From Flavobacterium limicola (GTDB lineage: Bacteria; Bacteroidota; Bacteroidia; Flavobacteriales; Flavobacteriaceae), in assembly GCF_003634755.1 (NCBI RefSeq), contig NZ_RBXA01000001.1, forward strand, positions 310,001-374,000: a stretch of DNA of 64,000 nt, read 5' to 3'. The position numbers were made by a program, and so were the translations under genes. The notes below the pieces were generated by a model. That model saw only the letters and a program-made list of their open reading frames with translations. It searched no databases and was not told the DNA's origin. This document shows positions 1-9,105 of the stretch, piece by piece (position 1 is the first letter of the stretch; each line of letters starts with the position of its first letter).

Positions 1-69
1 ATTTAGTGATATTTAGCCTAAACCGCCAAATTATTTATATTTCTCATTTTTAACTCCATTTTAAAAAAA

Positions 70-100
70 AATCCCATTCTGTTTTCATCAGAATGGGATT
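70..100 (-). terminator. Rho-independent terminator of the T9SS adhesin gene
   Basis: A perfect 12-bp stem (70-81 with 89-100, 7-base loop) has a run of nine A on its left. Read on the minus strand it is a GC-containing hairpin followed by a T tract, placed just after the stop codon of the large minus-strand gene. Confidence 0.85.
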
Positions 101-129
101 TAATAAAAAATTAAAAATACTATTTAGTG

Positions 130-3100
130 CTAATAACTAACTTTTTTAGCTACTACCTGGCCATTAGTTAAGACAACTTTTACGATTACAATTTGATTCT
201 TTAATGTAATATTTGAAGTGCGGAATTCATTTACATCCTCAAGTGTTTCTTCAAATACTTTTTTACCCAATAAATCAAATACTATCACCCGTTTCATCGT
301 TTCAAATTCAGATTTAATTTTTAATTCGTTCTTCTCTTTAAAGACTACAATTGTTTTTTCTTGGCTTTCAAAATCACCCGTTCCAAGTGTTTTATCATTG
401 TAACGCAACACAAAACGCTCATTAAAAACTCCTTTCTCAGTTGTAAAATTATATGGTGATTCTTTTAAATTATGTATAATACCTAGCATTTTATCTTCAA
501 GAAATACGTTTTGAGTTGTCAAGAATCCATCTGTTTGAAAAATAGTAATAGTGAATGCTCCTGCAATAGTTGTTTTATAACCCAACGGTACCTGATCACT
601 TTGTAGAAATGGCAGAGCCCTCCCTTGAATTACAAAGTTTTTATCCTCAAATACACTATAAAAATCAACAAATGTATTCCCATCAAAACTTATTCCGTCA
701 AATGTTCTCTCATACTCATTTGTTGCTCCCGTTACGTAGCCTATTAGTGTTTGTTTAAATGCACCTTCTTTATTTGAAAAATTCAACCACAACCTGTTTT
801 TATCAAAACTTGCATTCTTTTTTGATTTTGAGTTAGACCTAAAAAATTGTGAATTTACGTTTCCTATCAATCGCATCGTATTAGTAAAATTAACCGTTCC
901 AGGTACAATACTAGTTGCAAAAAAACCTTGACCAGAAGCAATTTCCCCTGAAGGAATTGTAGGTATAGGATTAACATCACTAGCTGCAGCGGTCCCAACT
1001 CCTCCCAATAAATTATAGGAAGCATAATCATCTGAATCATAAATATAGTTAGAACCACTTGGAGCTATATCCGTATTATGGGTCCAAAAATATAGCGTTC
1101 CGTCTAATACGTCTTCATTCACCTGTAAAAACAAGTCTGCATCCAGCGCAGATGGATAAGGATTCCCAAGAAGATAGGAAGCTTCACCTGTTGCCGTTAT
1201 AGCAACTGGAATAGTTCCATTGTGTGGCACGCCAATAAAATTAGCACGATAGGTCCCTATTGGATTTGGCGCATAATGATTTTGTGGTCCACGAATAATG
1301 TACCCAACACCTCTTTCCATTACTTTTGATGAATTTTCCTGTTTCCAGTTGTTGTTAACAGCATCAAAAGACATGTACTTATCCCATAAAGTATTTGGAG
1401 ATGTATTGTATAAAGTTTGTGAAGAAACAGGTGAAGACCAATAGGTATAATCGAATTTATCTACAGCTGTCACTGTTTCCCTTTGATAGGTTATATTTCC
1501 CGAGTTTATAGTAGGGTCTTCATTAATTTGAACTAAGCTTGCGTTGTTTTCGAAGGTTAATGTACCACCAGAAACTTTTAATTCATTAGTCAAGGTCAAG
1601 GTCTTATCAGACCTAACAATTACATTTCCTAAAGTCACCTCACATGAACATGCAACTAAATCTGTAGTCTGGCTATAATTTGCATTAAAAATAAGCTTTT
1701 TATCACTATTCGGCAATCCATTTGACCAAGCACCATTCCAAACAGTTTCTTGTAAAGAATCAATTTTTACTACTACTGGATTAGAAGCAGAACAACCATC
1801 AATTGATACCGAAAAAGTATATGTGCCCGGTGCCAGTCCTGAAACAGTGGCTGAAATCCCTGTACCTGTAATTGTTGCTGTAGAAGTACCACTTTGCATT
1901 AAAGTCCAAGTCCCTGCTGACGGCAAATTATTTAAAATCACACTGGCGATAGGAACGTTGCACGTTACCGGCGTAATTGTTCCTCTTGTTGGCGCAGCTA
2001 TATTTGCTGTACCAATGTTTATTGGAGAACTTAACGAACAACCTATTGCATCTGCATAATTCAAAATATATGTAGCCGAATCTAAACCGGTTCTATTTAA
2101 AGTGGTTGCACCATCTGTCCAAGATAAATCTAATATATTTACATCAACTACATTAGCCCCTGATTGATACAAATCAATTGTTTTTGAATAAATTAAATTA
2201 TCAGATGAGTCAAACAACTCCAATAGCATATTTTGCCCTCTTTGTGAACAACAATCAGTGCGATTGTAGATTCTTATATTATCTAAATTTTTTCCTGATC
2301 GCAAGTCTATTTGCACCCACTCATTAATGTTGGATGATGCACTATGCCAAAAAGTATTTCCTGTTATGACACCATTATTTATGTTTGAGGGTATGTAATT
2401 AGGCCCGGAGCTATTCTGCCATACAGATGATCCTGTTGCAACAGACCCTAATGACGAAAGAGCAACATTAGTGCCTGTAAAAACTTCGAGAGCTTGAATT
2501 TCTGCCACTTGTTGATAAGCATCAACATTATATTTCTGGGTTAATTTAATGTAACGTATATTTGTTAATCCTCCTGAAAGTGTAGGGAAAATAGAACCAT
2601 TATTTGCCGTAGAACAGGTTTCGTCAACTTTGTTTGGAGTGATTGTTGGAGTACTATTTACTGTAATTGTTGTAACCGCTGAATTCACAAATGCACAACT
2701 TCCACTTTGAACTACTGCTCTAAATTGTGTTGTTGCATTAAGTACTCCTGATGTATAGGTTGCTGAAGTATTTACTATATCTGTCCAAGTTGAAAATGGA
2801 CTTACAGATGATTGCCATTTTGTTATTGTTCCTGTGTACCCTTCCAAAGTCATCATTCCACTAGTGCTTCCTGAACATATTGTCATTCCTCCTGTAACTG
2901 TGCCTCCAACTGGTGTTGAATTTAAGTTTATTTGAATTACAGCCGATGTACTCGAACATCCCCCTGAAGTTACAACTCTTCTGAACCAAGTATTTTGTGC
3001 TAAAGTGCCAGAAACATAATTAGTCTCATTATTAATTCCTGCTGCAGCTGCAAAACCTGAAGTTGCACTACTAGTACTACTTTGCCACTGGTAACTATAA

Positions 3101-4290
3101 GTACCCGACCCACCTGAAGGTATACTACCTGTAATAGATACAACACTTCCATTACAAATAGGTTGGACATATGAAGCTACCACATACAAACGCTTTGGCG
3201 TACCACTACATGGATCTGTAAAAACGCCATTCGTAGCGGGAATAGCACGGTTGTTATTTCCTAACAAATAACTCTCTGTTACAGATTGACTTGTTAAAGC
3301 GTTACAATTACCCAATACAAAATCAGGGGCTGCTCCATTAGGAGTTCCATAACTAGCAAAATTCACTGTAGAAAAATAGGTTCCTACAGGAGCATTAAAC
3401 ACAGCATTTGCATTTTCTGTAGCTGTAACACTTACTTGTCCTGAGGTACCGTTTGTGTAATTTAAGTTATTTTCACTTATACCAAGACTTACAGTAAAAC
3501 TAGAAGTACTTGTTGCTGTCCCACCAGGAGTAGTTACTGTTATAGCTCCAGTAGTGGCTGTCGCAGGTAATTGAGCGGTTATTTGTGTGTTACTATTTAC
3601 TGTATATGAGCTCGCAGGGATACCATTAAAGTTTACGGCAGTTGCTCCAGTAAAATTTGTACCAGTAATGACTACTGAAGATCCAGATGCAGCACATGCT
3701 GTGTTTGGTGTAAAGTTTGAAATAGATGGTATTGAAAAACCCGTCAAAGTAATATTATCAACTATCAAAAATGTATTAATATTAGGATTATTGTTGGATT
3801 TGTAAATATAAATCCAAACAACTGATCGGTTATTAGTAGCAGCAGGCAATACAGCACTATTAATTCCTCCTCCAGTCGTTGGAACATAGGCAGGTGCAAC
3901 AGTAGATATTGTTGCACCATTATCTATACTGTAACGAATATCGAAACTATTTATATTGGTATTATTTGTACTATTACAGTACGAAAAAGTCATGTTAGTG
4001 AATCCCGTAGTATTAACTGCTATTCGATAATAATCATTAATATTCCATCCATTAGCCGCTAGTGATGATGACATCCCAGTTCCACAACTATTATAATTTG
4101 CATATTGAAGGTTCTCTAAACCAAACTGAGCAATTATTGGTGTACCAACTGTATTATTTATATTTGGGGTAGTTGCTGTTTCAAAATTAAATTGAAAAAG
4201 AGTTGTTTGTCCACTAGACACAATGGATAACAACATAAAAAAAATAAAAAGAAGAAATTTTTTATGTAGTAAAAGTAATTTTTTATTCAT
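130..4290 (-). CDS. Large secreted T9SS protein with IPT/TIG, SUEL-like lectin and discoidin-like regions
   Basis: 1386 residues. A signal peptide covers about residues 1-27, ending SSG before QTT. An IPT/TIG immunoglobulin-like fold lies at about 188-267. Next is a region at about 297-373 resembling SUEL-type galactose-binding lectins (FASYGTP, FxxGNC, FTDPCSGTPKRL). Ig-like repeats rich in Thr/Ser/Gly follow, then a discoidin (F5/8 type C)-like block with the signatures FWHSASSNINEWVQIDL and NIRIYNR. The last ~85 residues (VFDLLGKKVFEE, VVLTNGQVVAKKVSY) match the T9SS type C sorting signal, so the protein should cross the outer membrane by the type IX system. Carbohydrate binding or adhesion is inferred from domain types only. 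It is monocistronic with its own terminator. Confidence 0.85.
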   Translation of the reverse strand: MNKKLLLLHKKFLLFIFFMLLSIVSSGQTTLFQFNFETATTPNINNTVGTPIIAQFGLENLQYANYNSCGTGMSSSLAANGWNINDYYRIAVNTTGFTNMTFSYCNSTNNTNINSFDIRYSIDNGATISTVAPAYVPTTGGGINSAVLPAATNNRSVVWIYIYKSNNNPNINTFLIVDNITLTGFSIPSISNFTPNTACAASGSSVVITGTNFTGATAVNFNGIPASSYTVNSNTQITAQLPATATTGAITVTTPGGTATSTSSFTVSLGISENNLNYTNGTSGQVSVTATENANAVFNAPVGTYFSTVNFASYGTPNGAAPDFVLGNCNALTSQSVTESYLLGNNNRAIPATNGVFTDPCSGTPKRLYVVASYVQPICNGSVVSITGSIPSGGSGTYSYQWQSSTSSATSGFAAAAGINNETNYVSGTLAQNTWFRRVVTSGGCSSTSAVIQINLNSTPVGGTVTGGMTICSGSTSGMMTLEGYTGTITKWQSSVSPFSTWTDIVNTSATYTSGVLNATTQFRAVVQSGSCAFVNSAVTTITVNSTPTITPNKVDETCSTANNGSIFPTLSGGLTNIRYIKLTQKYNVDAYQQVAEIQALEVFTGTNVALSSLGSVATGSSVWQNSSGPNYIPSNINNGVITGNTFWHSASSNINEWVQIDLRSGKNLDNIRIYNRTDCCSQRGQNMLLELFDSSDNLIYSKTIDLYQSGANVVDVNILDLSWTDGATTLNRTGLDSATYILNYADAIGCSLSSPINIGTANIAAPTRGTITPVTCNVPIASVILNNLPSAGTWTLMQSGTSTATITGTGISATVSGLAPGTYTFSVSIDGCSASNPVVVKIDSLQETVWNGAWSNGLPNSDKKLIFNANYSQTTDLVACSCEVTLGNVIVRSDKTLTLTNELKVSGGTLTFENNASLVQINEDPTINSGNITYQRETVTAVDKFDYTYWSSPVSSQTLYNTSPNTLWDKYMSFDAVNNNWKQENSSKVMERGVGYIIRGPQNHYAPNPIGTYRANFIGVPHNGTIPVAITATGEASYLLGNPYPSALDADLFLQVNEDVLDGTLYFWTHNTDIAPSGSNYIYDSDDYASYNLLGGVGTAAASDVNPIPTIPSGEIASGQGFFATSIVPGTVNFTNTMRLIGNVNSQFFRSNSKSKKNASFDKNRLWLNFSNKEGAFKQTLIGYVTGATNEYERTFDGISFDGNTFVDFYSVFEDKNFVIQGRALPFLQSDQVPLGYKTTIAGAFTITIFQTDGFLTTQNVFLEDKMLGIIHNLKESPYNFTTEKGVFNERFVLRYNDKTLGTGDFESQEKTIVVFKEKNELKIKSEFETMKRVIVFDLLGKKVFEETLEDVNEFRTSNITLKNQIVIVKVVLTNGQVVAKKVSY

Positions 4291-4692
4291 GTGGTATTAT
4301 TTTTATATGTCTTGATGCTAAATTCAACAACTTCTCTTTGATTTTATCAAAAAAAATTAAAGAAATGAGCTAACATGGCAATATCGTTCCGTATTTTAAA
4401 TAAAGCCCAATTTAATCGACCAAATACAAAATAATCTGTCAAAATACACTTTTACAACCAAGTGAAATCTTTTGGAATTCATCTTGAAAACAAACTATTT
4501 CTTAGCCTGAACTTCCTCTACGACAACCTCTTTTGCTGAAAACTTAATTTCCTTTTTTATCATAAGAAACAACAAAAAATAAATTCATGTTTACCACTTG
4601 GATCACAATGGATTTAAAGCCTTATTTTTGAAATTGAATTCCGTATCTATTTTACAAATTGAAGCACAAAGAATCATTTTAAAATCAAAAAA
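4291..4692. other. 402-bp intergenic stretch with one doubtful micro-ORF
   Basis: This divergent gap between the adhesin and recX has no recognisable RNA or repeat. A 22-codon minus-strand ORF at 4495-4563 (ATG, then IKKEIKFSAKEVVVEEVQAKK, stop TAG) has coding-like composition but no other support. A weak TAnnTTTG box (TATTTTTG, 4623-4630) lies 62 bases before recX, with a TTG 22 bases upstream of it. Confidence 0.4.
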
Positions 4693-5190
4693 ATGAACCC
4701 AGTTTACTCCATAAAAGAAGCCATACATAAAATAGAACATTTTTGCGCCTATCAGGAGCGCTGTCACGAAGAAGTAGTTCAGAAATTAAGGAGCATGAAA
4801 ATGGATCCTGATGAAATCGACACTATTTTAGTTCATCTGATCAAGGAAAATTTTCTAAATGAAAGTCGTTTTGCCTGTAGTTTCGCTAGAGGAAAGCACC
4901 GAATTAAATTTTGGGGAAAAATCAGAATTGTCAACGAATTGAAATTTCGAAAAATTACACAATACAATATAAATCTGGCACTCAAAGAAATCTCAACCGA
5001 GGAATATCTATCCACTTTTCACACGCTGGCAAAAAGAAACTGGGAATCCGTGCGAGAAACCAATTTGATAAAAAAACGTAAAAAATGCTGCGATTATTTA
5101 TTGCGCAAGGGATTTGAGAGCAATTTGGTTTATGAAAAAATTAAAGAGCTGGAGAATTTGAACACAGATTACAAGGATTTAACGGATTAG
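4693..5190 (+). CDS. recX: RecX family regulatory protein
   Basis: 165 residues, a normal length for RecX, which binds RecA filaments and restrains recombinase activity in the cytoplasm. It has the all-helical tandem three-helix pattern of the family: an N-terminal block with YQERCHEEVVQKLRSM, a central block LIKENFLNESRFACSFARGKHRIKFWG (spelled here in two overlapping parts: LIKENFLNESRFACSF and ARGKHRIKFWG), and a C-terminal block KKCCDYLLRKGFESNLVYE. It stands alone, transcribed toward the convergent KAS-like gene 24 bases away. recA is not in the window. Confidence 0.88.
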   Translation: MNPVYSIKEAIHKIEHFCAYQERCHEEVVQKLRSMKMDPDEIDTILVHLIKENFLNESRFACSFARGKHRIKFWGKIRIVNELKFRKITQYNINLALKEISTEEYLSTFHTLAKRNWESVRETNLIKKRKKCCDYLLRKGFESNLVYEKIKELENLNTDYKDLTD

Positions 5191-5214
5191 CACCCATTTT
5201 AAACTTTTTAATTC

Positions 5215-6369
5215 TTACAAACTTAAAAGAATACTCACCGCATTCCCCCCAAAACCTACCGCATTAATCAGTACTTTTTTAATAGATTTTGTTTGTATTT
5301 GTACTTCCGCAAAGGGTACTCCGATAAATCTATTGTGTTGCATCATCATAATAGCAAGTTCCATACTCAAAATCCCTGATGCTCCAAAAGTGTGACCAAT
5401 CTTCCATTTATTGGTAGTCAATAAAGGCAGGCTTTCGCCAAAGATTTTTTCTATCGCTTTATATTCTGTCAAATCACCTTTTATGGTTCCCGGTGCATGC
5501 ATCACAATGACATCTACTTCGGACAAATCAGTATTTTGCAACGCCATTTTCATGGATTTCTGAAAACAACTCGCTTCTGCAGAAATAGAAATATTATGTT
5601 CCAATATCTCCGTAGCATAACCAATTCCTTCGATGTAAGCCAAGGCATTCGCTTTTTTCCCTATTTCGAGACAACACACAGCAGCGCCTTCGCCAAGAAT
5701 CATGGTATTTTGCTTTTTGTCTAAGTCAAGAGCGCGATTGGGATAATCCTCGTTACTATTCGAATAAATTTTCAAAGCGCGCATTTGGGCAATCGTAAAA
5801 TCAGTTAATGGAGCTTCACTTCCACCAACCATAAATTTATCAGCCATTCCAGCACTTAACCAAGCCACACCATTTAAAACTGCATGCAAAGCTGTCGAGC
5901 AAGTTATAGAGTGCGAAATTTCAGGGCCGGAACTTTGCAAATCATGACTCACCCACGAGGAAATATTCCCCAAAGTTGTCGTAGGAGAAGCCAGTGTATG
6001 TGCTTTCCCCGTTTCTAAATAGTCGCGATAGTGTTTTTCGAATAAATCAGTGGCACCGCGAGACGAACCAATGTTGATCCCGAAAACATCGTTTTGTGTC
6101 CAACCCGCATTTTGCATAGCTTGACGCGAAGCTGCCATAGCATACAAAACTGACTTATCTAAAGACTTATACTTAATATCTGACACTCGTAAGTCAGCAA
6201 CTACATCTTCAGAGTCTGTATCCAACTTAGCAACAAAAGTTTTCTTATCGTCTAAAATATGTTCAGTAAAACAATGATTGTGATTGAGATAATTTTCCCA
6301 AATTATTTTTGAGTCAGCACCCAACGGTGAAATGGAAGCTATAGCGGTTATGGAGATTATTGTTGACAA
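5215..6369 (-). CDS. Beta-ketoacyl synthase-like enzyme of the biotin region
   Basis: Thiolase-fold condensing enzyme of the FabF/KAS type. Counting from an upstream TTG at 6405, the nucleophile is Cys169 (SITCSTALHA), with His303 (MHAPGTIKGD, equivalent to HGTGTxxGD) and His338 (GHTFGASG), so the Cys-His-His triad is intact. No ATG precedes the conserved N-terminus (TIISITAIASISPLG). I place the start at the TTG at 6369, and the TTG at 6405 would add 12 residues. It lies downstream of bioA and bioD on the same strand. A role in making the pimeloyl or another biotin-precursor thioester is inferred from context. It could equally be a general fatty-acid or polyketide KAS paralogue. Confidence 0.78.
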   Translation of the reverse strand: MSTIISITAIASISPLGADSKIIWENYLNHNHCFTEHILDDKKTFVAKLDTDSEDVVADLRVSDIKYKSLDKSVLYAMAASRQAMQNAGWTQNDVFGINIGSSRGATDLFEKHYRDYLETGKAHTLASPTTTLGNISSWVSHDLQSSGPEISHSITCSTALHAVLNGVAWLSAGMADKFMVGGSEAPLTDFTIAQMRALKIYSNSNEDYPNRALDLDKKQNTMILGEGAAVCCLEIGKKANALAYIEGIGYATEILEHNISISAEASCFQKSMKMALQNTDLSEVDVIVMHAPGTIKGDLTEYKAIEKIFGESLPLLTTNKWKIGHTFGASGILSMELAIMMMQHNRFIGVPFAEVQIQTKSIKKVLINAVGFGGNAVSILLSL

Positions 6370-6460
6370 GATATTTATTTTTATTACAAGGAGATTAACA
6401 AACAAAATCGTTGTTGATCTTCGTTTTTCTCTGAATTTCTGTGAAAAAAATTATGCGAAT

Positions 6461-7732
6461 TTAAACTATTTCTAACGCCTTTTCAACCACCTGATATACT
6501 TTTTGCAATTGCTCATCAGTTATGATGTAAGGGGGCAAAATGTATACTATATTCCCAACAGGACGCAGAATCACTCCATTTTCTATAAAAAAATCATAGA
6601 GTTTATTGCGCAAAGTTCCATAGTAACTGGCTGAACTTTCGGTTTTTATTTCTAAAGCAAAAATGACTCCCAACACACGAGTTGTAACTACTTTTGGATG
6701 ATTTTTTATATGTTCTTGAAATTCCAAATGATTTTGATTGACACGGACTATATTTGTTTGCATTTCATTGGTTTGCAACAACTCCAAACTAGCCAAAGCC
6801 GCAGCACAACCTGTTGGATTAGCTGTAAAGGTGTGTCCATGAAACAATGCTTTATTAATATCGTCATCATAAAAAGCATCGAATAAATCCTGAGTAAAAG
6901 TCGTAATCGCCATAGGAATAGTTCCTCCCGTCAACGCTTTGGACAGACACATCATATCTGGTTTTTCCACCAAATAATCCGTCGCAAAAGTTTTTCCCGT
7001 TTTTCCAAAGCCGGTCATCACTTCGTCAGCAATCGTGAGCACCTTATTTTCTTGACAAATTCGGATCAATTTATCTAACGATTCCGGCTCATACATTACC
7101 ATTCCCGCAGCTCCCTGAACCAAAGGCTCATAAATGAAACCGGCGCAATTGTTGTTTTCTATAACTGATTGTAACGCATCATAACTTTCCTGCTCCTGTC
7201 CTTTAACCGGAACTGGAATCCGAACCACGTCAATAAACATTCCCTGAAAAGCTTCTATAAAAAACGAGATTCCACTTGCTGCCATAGCACCAAAAGTGTC
7301 GCCGTGAAAAGCATTTTCAAAAGCAATTATCGTAGTTCTCTTTTCTCCTTTATTGAAAAAATACTGCAAGGCAACTTTAATCGCTACTTCAACAGCCGTA
7401 GACCCATTATCAGAAAAAAATATCTTTTGTTGGTTTTTAGGTAAAATTTCCATCAACTTCTCGGCTACCAAAATAGCAGGTTCGTGTGTAAAACCCCCAA
7501 ACAATACATGTTCTAATGTGGTAAGTTGTTTGTAAATTGCATCAGCAATAAATGTATTTGAATGCCCATAAGGATTCACCCACCAAGAAGCGATTGCATC
7601 AATATATTCCTTATTATTTTCGTCCCAAAGCAAAGCGCCTTTGCCCTTTTTGATGGCAATTGGCAACGCTGCGGTTTTGTGTTGGGTATACGGATGCCAA
7701 AGATATTGGCGGTCTCTATCAGTTAATTTCAT
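6461..7732 (-). CDS. bioA: Adenosylmethionine-8-amino-7-oxononanoate aminotransferase
   Basis: 423 residues, a class III PLP aminotransferase that converts KAPA to DAPA using S-adenosylmethionine as amino donor, in biotin synthesis. Visible hallmarks are the N-terminal DRQYLWHPYTQ and WWVNPYGHS typical of BioA, IADEVMTGFGKTG (PLP-binding Asp236 region) and the Schiff-base lysine Lys265 in CLSKALTGG. The ATG at 7732 is preferred over an 18-codon upstream extension because the BioA motif starts within the first dozen residues and a promoter box lies just upstream. It follows bioD by 85 bases. Confidence 0.93.
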   Translation of the reverse strand: MKLTDRDRQYLWHPYTQHKTAALPIAIKKGKGALLWDENNKEYIDAIASWWVNPYGHSNTFIADAIYKQLTTLEHVLFGGFTHEPAILVAEKLMEILPKNQQKIFFSDNGSTAVEVAIKVALQYFFNKGEKRTTIIAFENAFHGDTFGAMAASGISFFIEAFQGMFIDVVRIPVPVKGQEQESYDALQSVIENNNCAGFIYEPLVQGAAGMVMYEPESLDKLIRICQENKVLTIADEVMTGFGKTGKTFATDYLVEKPDMMCLSKALTGGTIPMAITTFTQDLFDAFYDDDINKALFHGHTFTANPTGCAAALASLELLQTNEMQTNIVRVNQNHLEFQEHIKNHPKVVTTRVLGVIFALEIKTESSASYYGTLRNKLYDFFIENGVILRPVGNIVYILPPYIITDEQLQKVYQVVEKALEIV

Positions 7733-7736
7733 TCTG

Positions 7737-7744
7737 CAAAGATA
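7737..7744 (-). promoter_or_regulatory. -7 promoter box of bioA, very close to the start codon
   Basis: On the minus strand this reads TATCTTTG, an exact TAnnTTTG match, with only four bases (CAGA) before the bioA ATG. No TTG is seen at the usual -33 distance. If used, transcription would start at about the first codon. Confidence 0.45.
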
Positions 7745-7817
7745 AAATAAGCAAGATACAAGAAGCGAGAAAAACGCAAAAAACAAGTGTTGATTCTTTC
7801 TTCTTGATTTTCAATTT

Positions 7818-8435
7818 TTAAAGACTCAATAGATTTTCTCTAAATCGGTCTGCGTATTCTTTGATTACATTTTTATCAAAATACGGCTCTTGTTCTATTC
7901 TTCCAAAGCATTTTATACCAGTTTTACTCAGAATTATTTCTTCAGTCGCTTTGTTTTCATCGCCAGAAAAAACTATTCCCGCGACTGCGATTTTTCTGTT
8001 TTGCAAGGCTTCAATGGTCAGCAAAGTATGATTGATGCTTCCTAAATAATGTCTGGAAACCACGATAATTTTATAATCAGGCTGAATCAAATCAACAACA
8101 CAATCCTTTGAATTTAGCGGAACAAAAACACCTCCCGCACCTTCAATGACCAAATGATTCTCTGTTTTGGGTTCAGTCATTTTCTGTAAATCAATAGTAG
8201 TTCCGTCTCGTTCAGCAGCGAGATGTGGACTTGCCGGCGTAATCAAAGCATAACTATTCGGATGAATTACCGTCTTTTTATTAGATAAAAAACATTTGAT
8301 TTTATGACTGTCCGAATTATCTAAATCGCCGGCTTGGATTGGTTTCCAATAATCAGCTTCTAGTGCTTCGGTGATTATGGCAGATACAATGGTTTTGCCG
8401 ACATCGGTTCCTATTCCGGTTACAAATATTTTCAT
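7818..8435 (-). CDS. bioD: Dethiobiotin synthetase
   Basis: 205 residues, ATP-dependent carboxylation and ring closure of DAPA to dethiobiotin. The P-loop is at the N-terminus (FVTGIGTDVGKTIVSA), followed by YWKPIQAGD and VIEGAGGVFVPL, all diagnostic of BioD. The start at ATG 8435 places the P-loop at residues 4-15, as usual, and a longer reading frame upstream lacks family signal. It precedes bioA on the same strand with its own promoter box, which overlaps the tail of the upstream operon's terminator. Confidence 0.93.
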   Translation of the reverse strand: MKIFVTGIGTDVGKTIVSAIITEALEADYWKPIQAGDLDNSDSHKIKCFLSNKKTVIHPNSYALITPASPHLAAERDGTTIDLQKMTEPKTENHLVIEGAGGVFVPLNSKDCVVDLIQPDYKIIVVSRHYLGSINHTLLTIEALQNRKIAVAGIVFSGDENKATEEIILSKTGIKCFGRIEQEPYFDKNVIKEYADRFRENLLSL

Positions 8436-8453
8436 AGTACTTAGATTTGAACA

Positions 8454-8461
8454 CAAAAGTA
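8454..8461 (-). promoter_or_regulatory. -7 promoter box of bioD
   Basis: The minus strand reads TACTTTTG, an exact TAnnTTTG match, 18 bases before the bioD ATG. It directly follows the T tract of the preceding terminator. Confidence 0.5.
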
Positions 8462-8465
8462 AAAA

Positions 8466-8484
8466 ACCCATCGGTAAGATGGGT
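8466..8484 (-). terminator. Terminator of the sigma-factor operon
   Basis: A 7-bp stem (ACCCATC 8466-8472 with GATGGGT 8478-8484) is followed on the minus strand by a T tract. It sits seven bases after the stop codon of the last operon gene. Confidence 0.75.
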
Positions 8485-8490
8485 CATTTA

Positions 8491-9105
8491 TTATTCTTCT
8501 TTTAGTTCGTCTAAAACTTTTCTAATTTCTTTTGCATACTTTCCGTAGAAAAAATGAACCCACCATTCTGCCATTAATCCCATAAACAAAATAAGAACGG
8601 AAATTATCACGAATATAGCAATCATTAAAGTATTACTTAAATCTGATATTTTCATTCCAGGTGTTGTGGAAGCCACATAAAAAGTAAATCCTACTAAAAA
8701 AAGAACTACAAACGGTGTAAGAGCAAACGTAAATGTTTTATACAATTCCATGTTTAATCTCACATCAAAATACGTTTCATACAAACTATCTTTTGTTCTT
8801 AAAGTGATATTATTAAGTCTTTTATAAAACAAATACAACTTCACCAAATAGTAGACGCAAACTGCAAAAAACATACTATACAATAAGTAAAAAGGAGCCA
8901 ACCATTTTTCAGGAAAATGATATATGATAGGTGCAAACCCACAAAGAATAACAGTTAGCGATTGATAAATGAGTTCTTTTTTAAGATTTTTTTTAATCTT
9001 ATCCAAGGGCGTATTTGCCGTTTGAATTTTTTCTAAATTATTAGGGAGAACAACATTCTCATTGTTATCATTATCCCATGCTGATTGTATATCGTTAAAA
9101 TCCAT
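8491..9105 (-). CDS. Membrane protein of a sigma-factor operon (possible anti-sigma role)
   Basis: 204 residues, not assigned to a named family. It has a soluble N-terminal ~35 residues (MDFNDIQSAWDN, then NTPLDKIKKNLKKE), four hydrophobic segments at about 45-65, 70-90, 125-150 and 155-180, and a charged C-terminus. Its start overlaps the end of the ECF sigma gene by 11 bases, implying translational coupling. Small membrane proteins coupled to an ECF sigma gene are often anti-sigma factors, and the short N-terminal cytosolic part fits that, but no zinc-binding anti-sigma motif is visible. The role is inferred from context. Confidence 0.75.
   Translation of the reverse strand: MDFNDIQSAWDNDNNENVVLPNNLEKIQTANTPLDKIKKNLKKELIYQSLTVILCGFAPIIYHFPEKWLAPFYLLYSMFFAVCVYYLVKLYLFYKRLNNITLRTKDSLYETYFDVRLNMELYKTFTFALTPFVVLFLVGFTFYVASTTPGMKISDLSNTLMIAIFVIISVLILFMGLMAEWWVHFFYGKYAKEIRKVLDELKEE

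Noticed and set aside
4495..4563. 22-codon minus-strand micro-ORF as a confident gene
   Set aside because: Too short to support without conservation; only mentioned within the intergenic entry.
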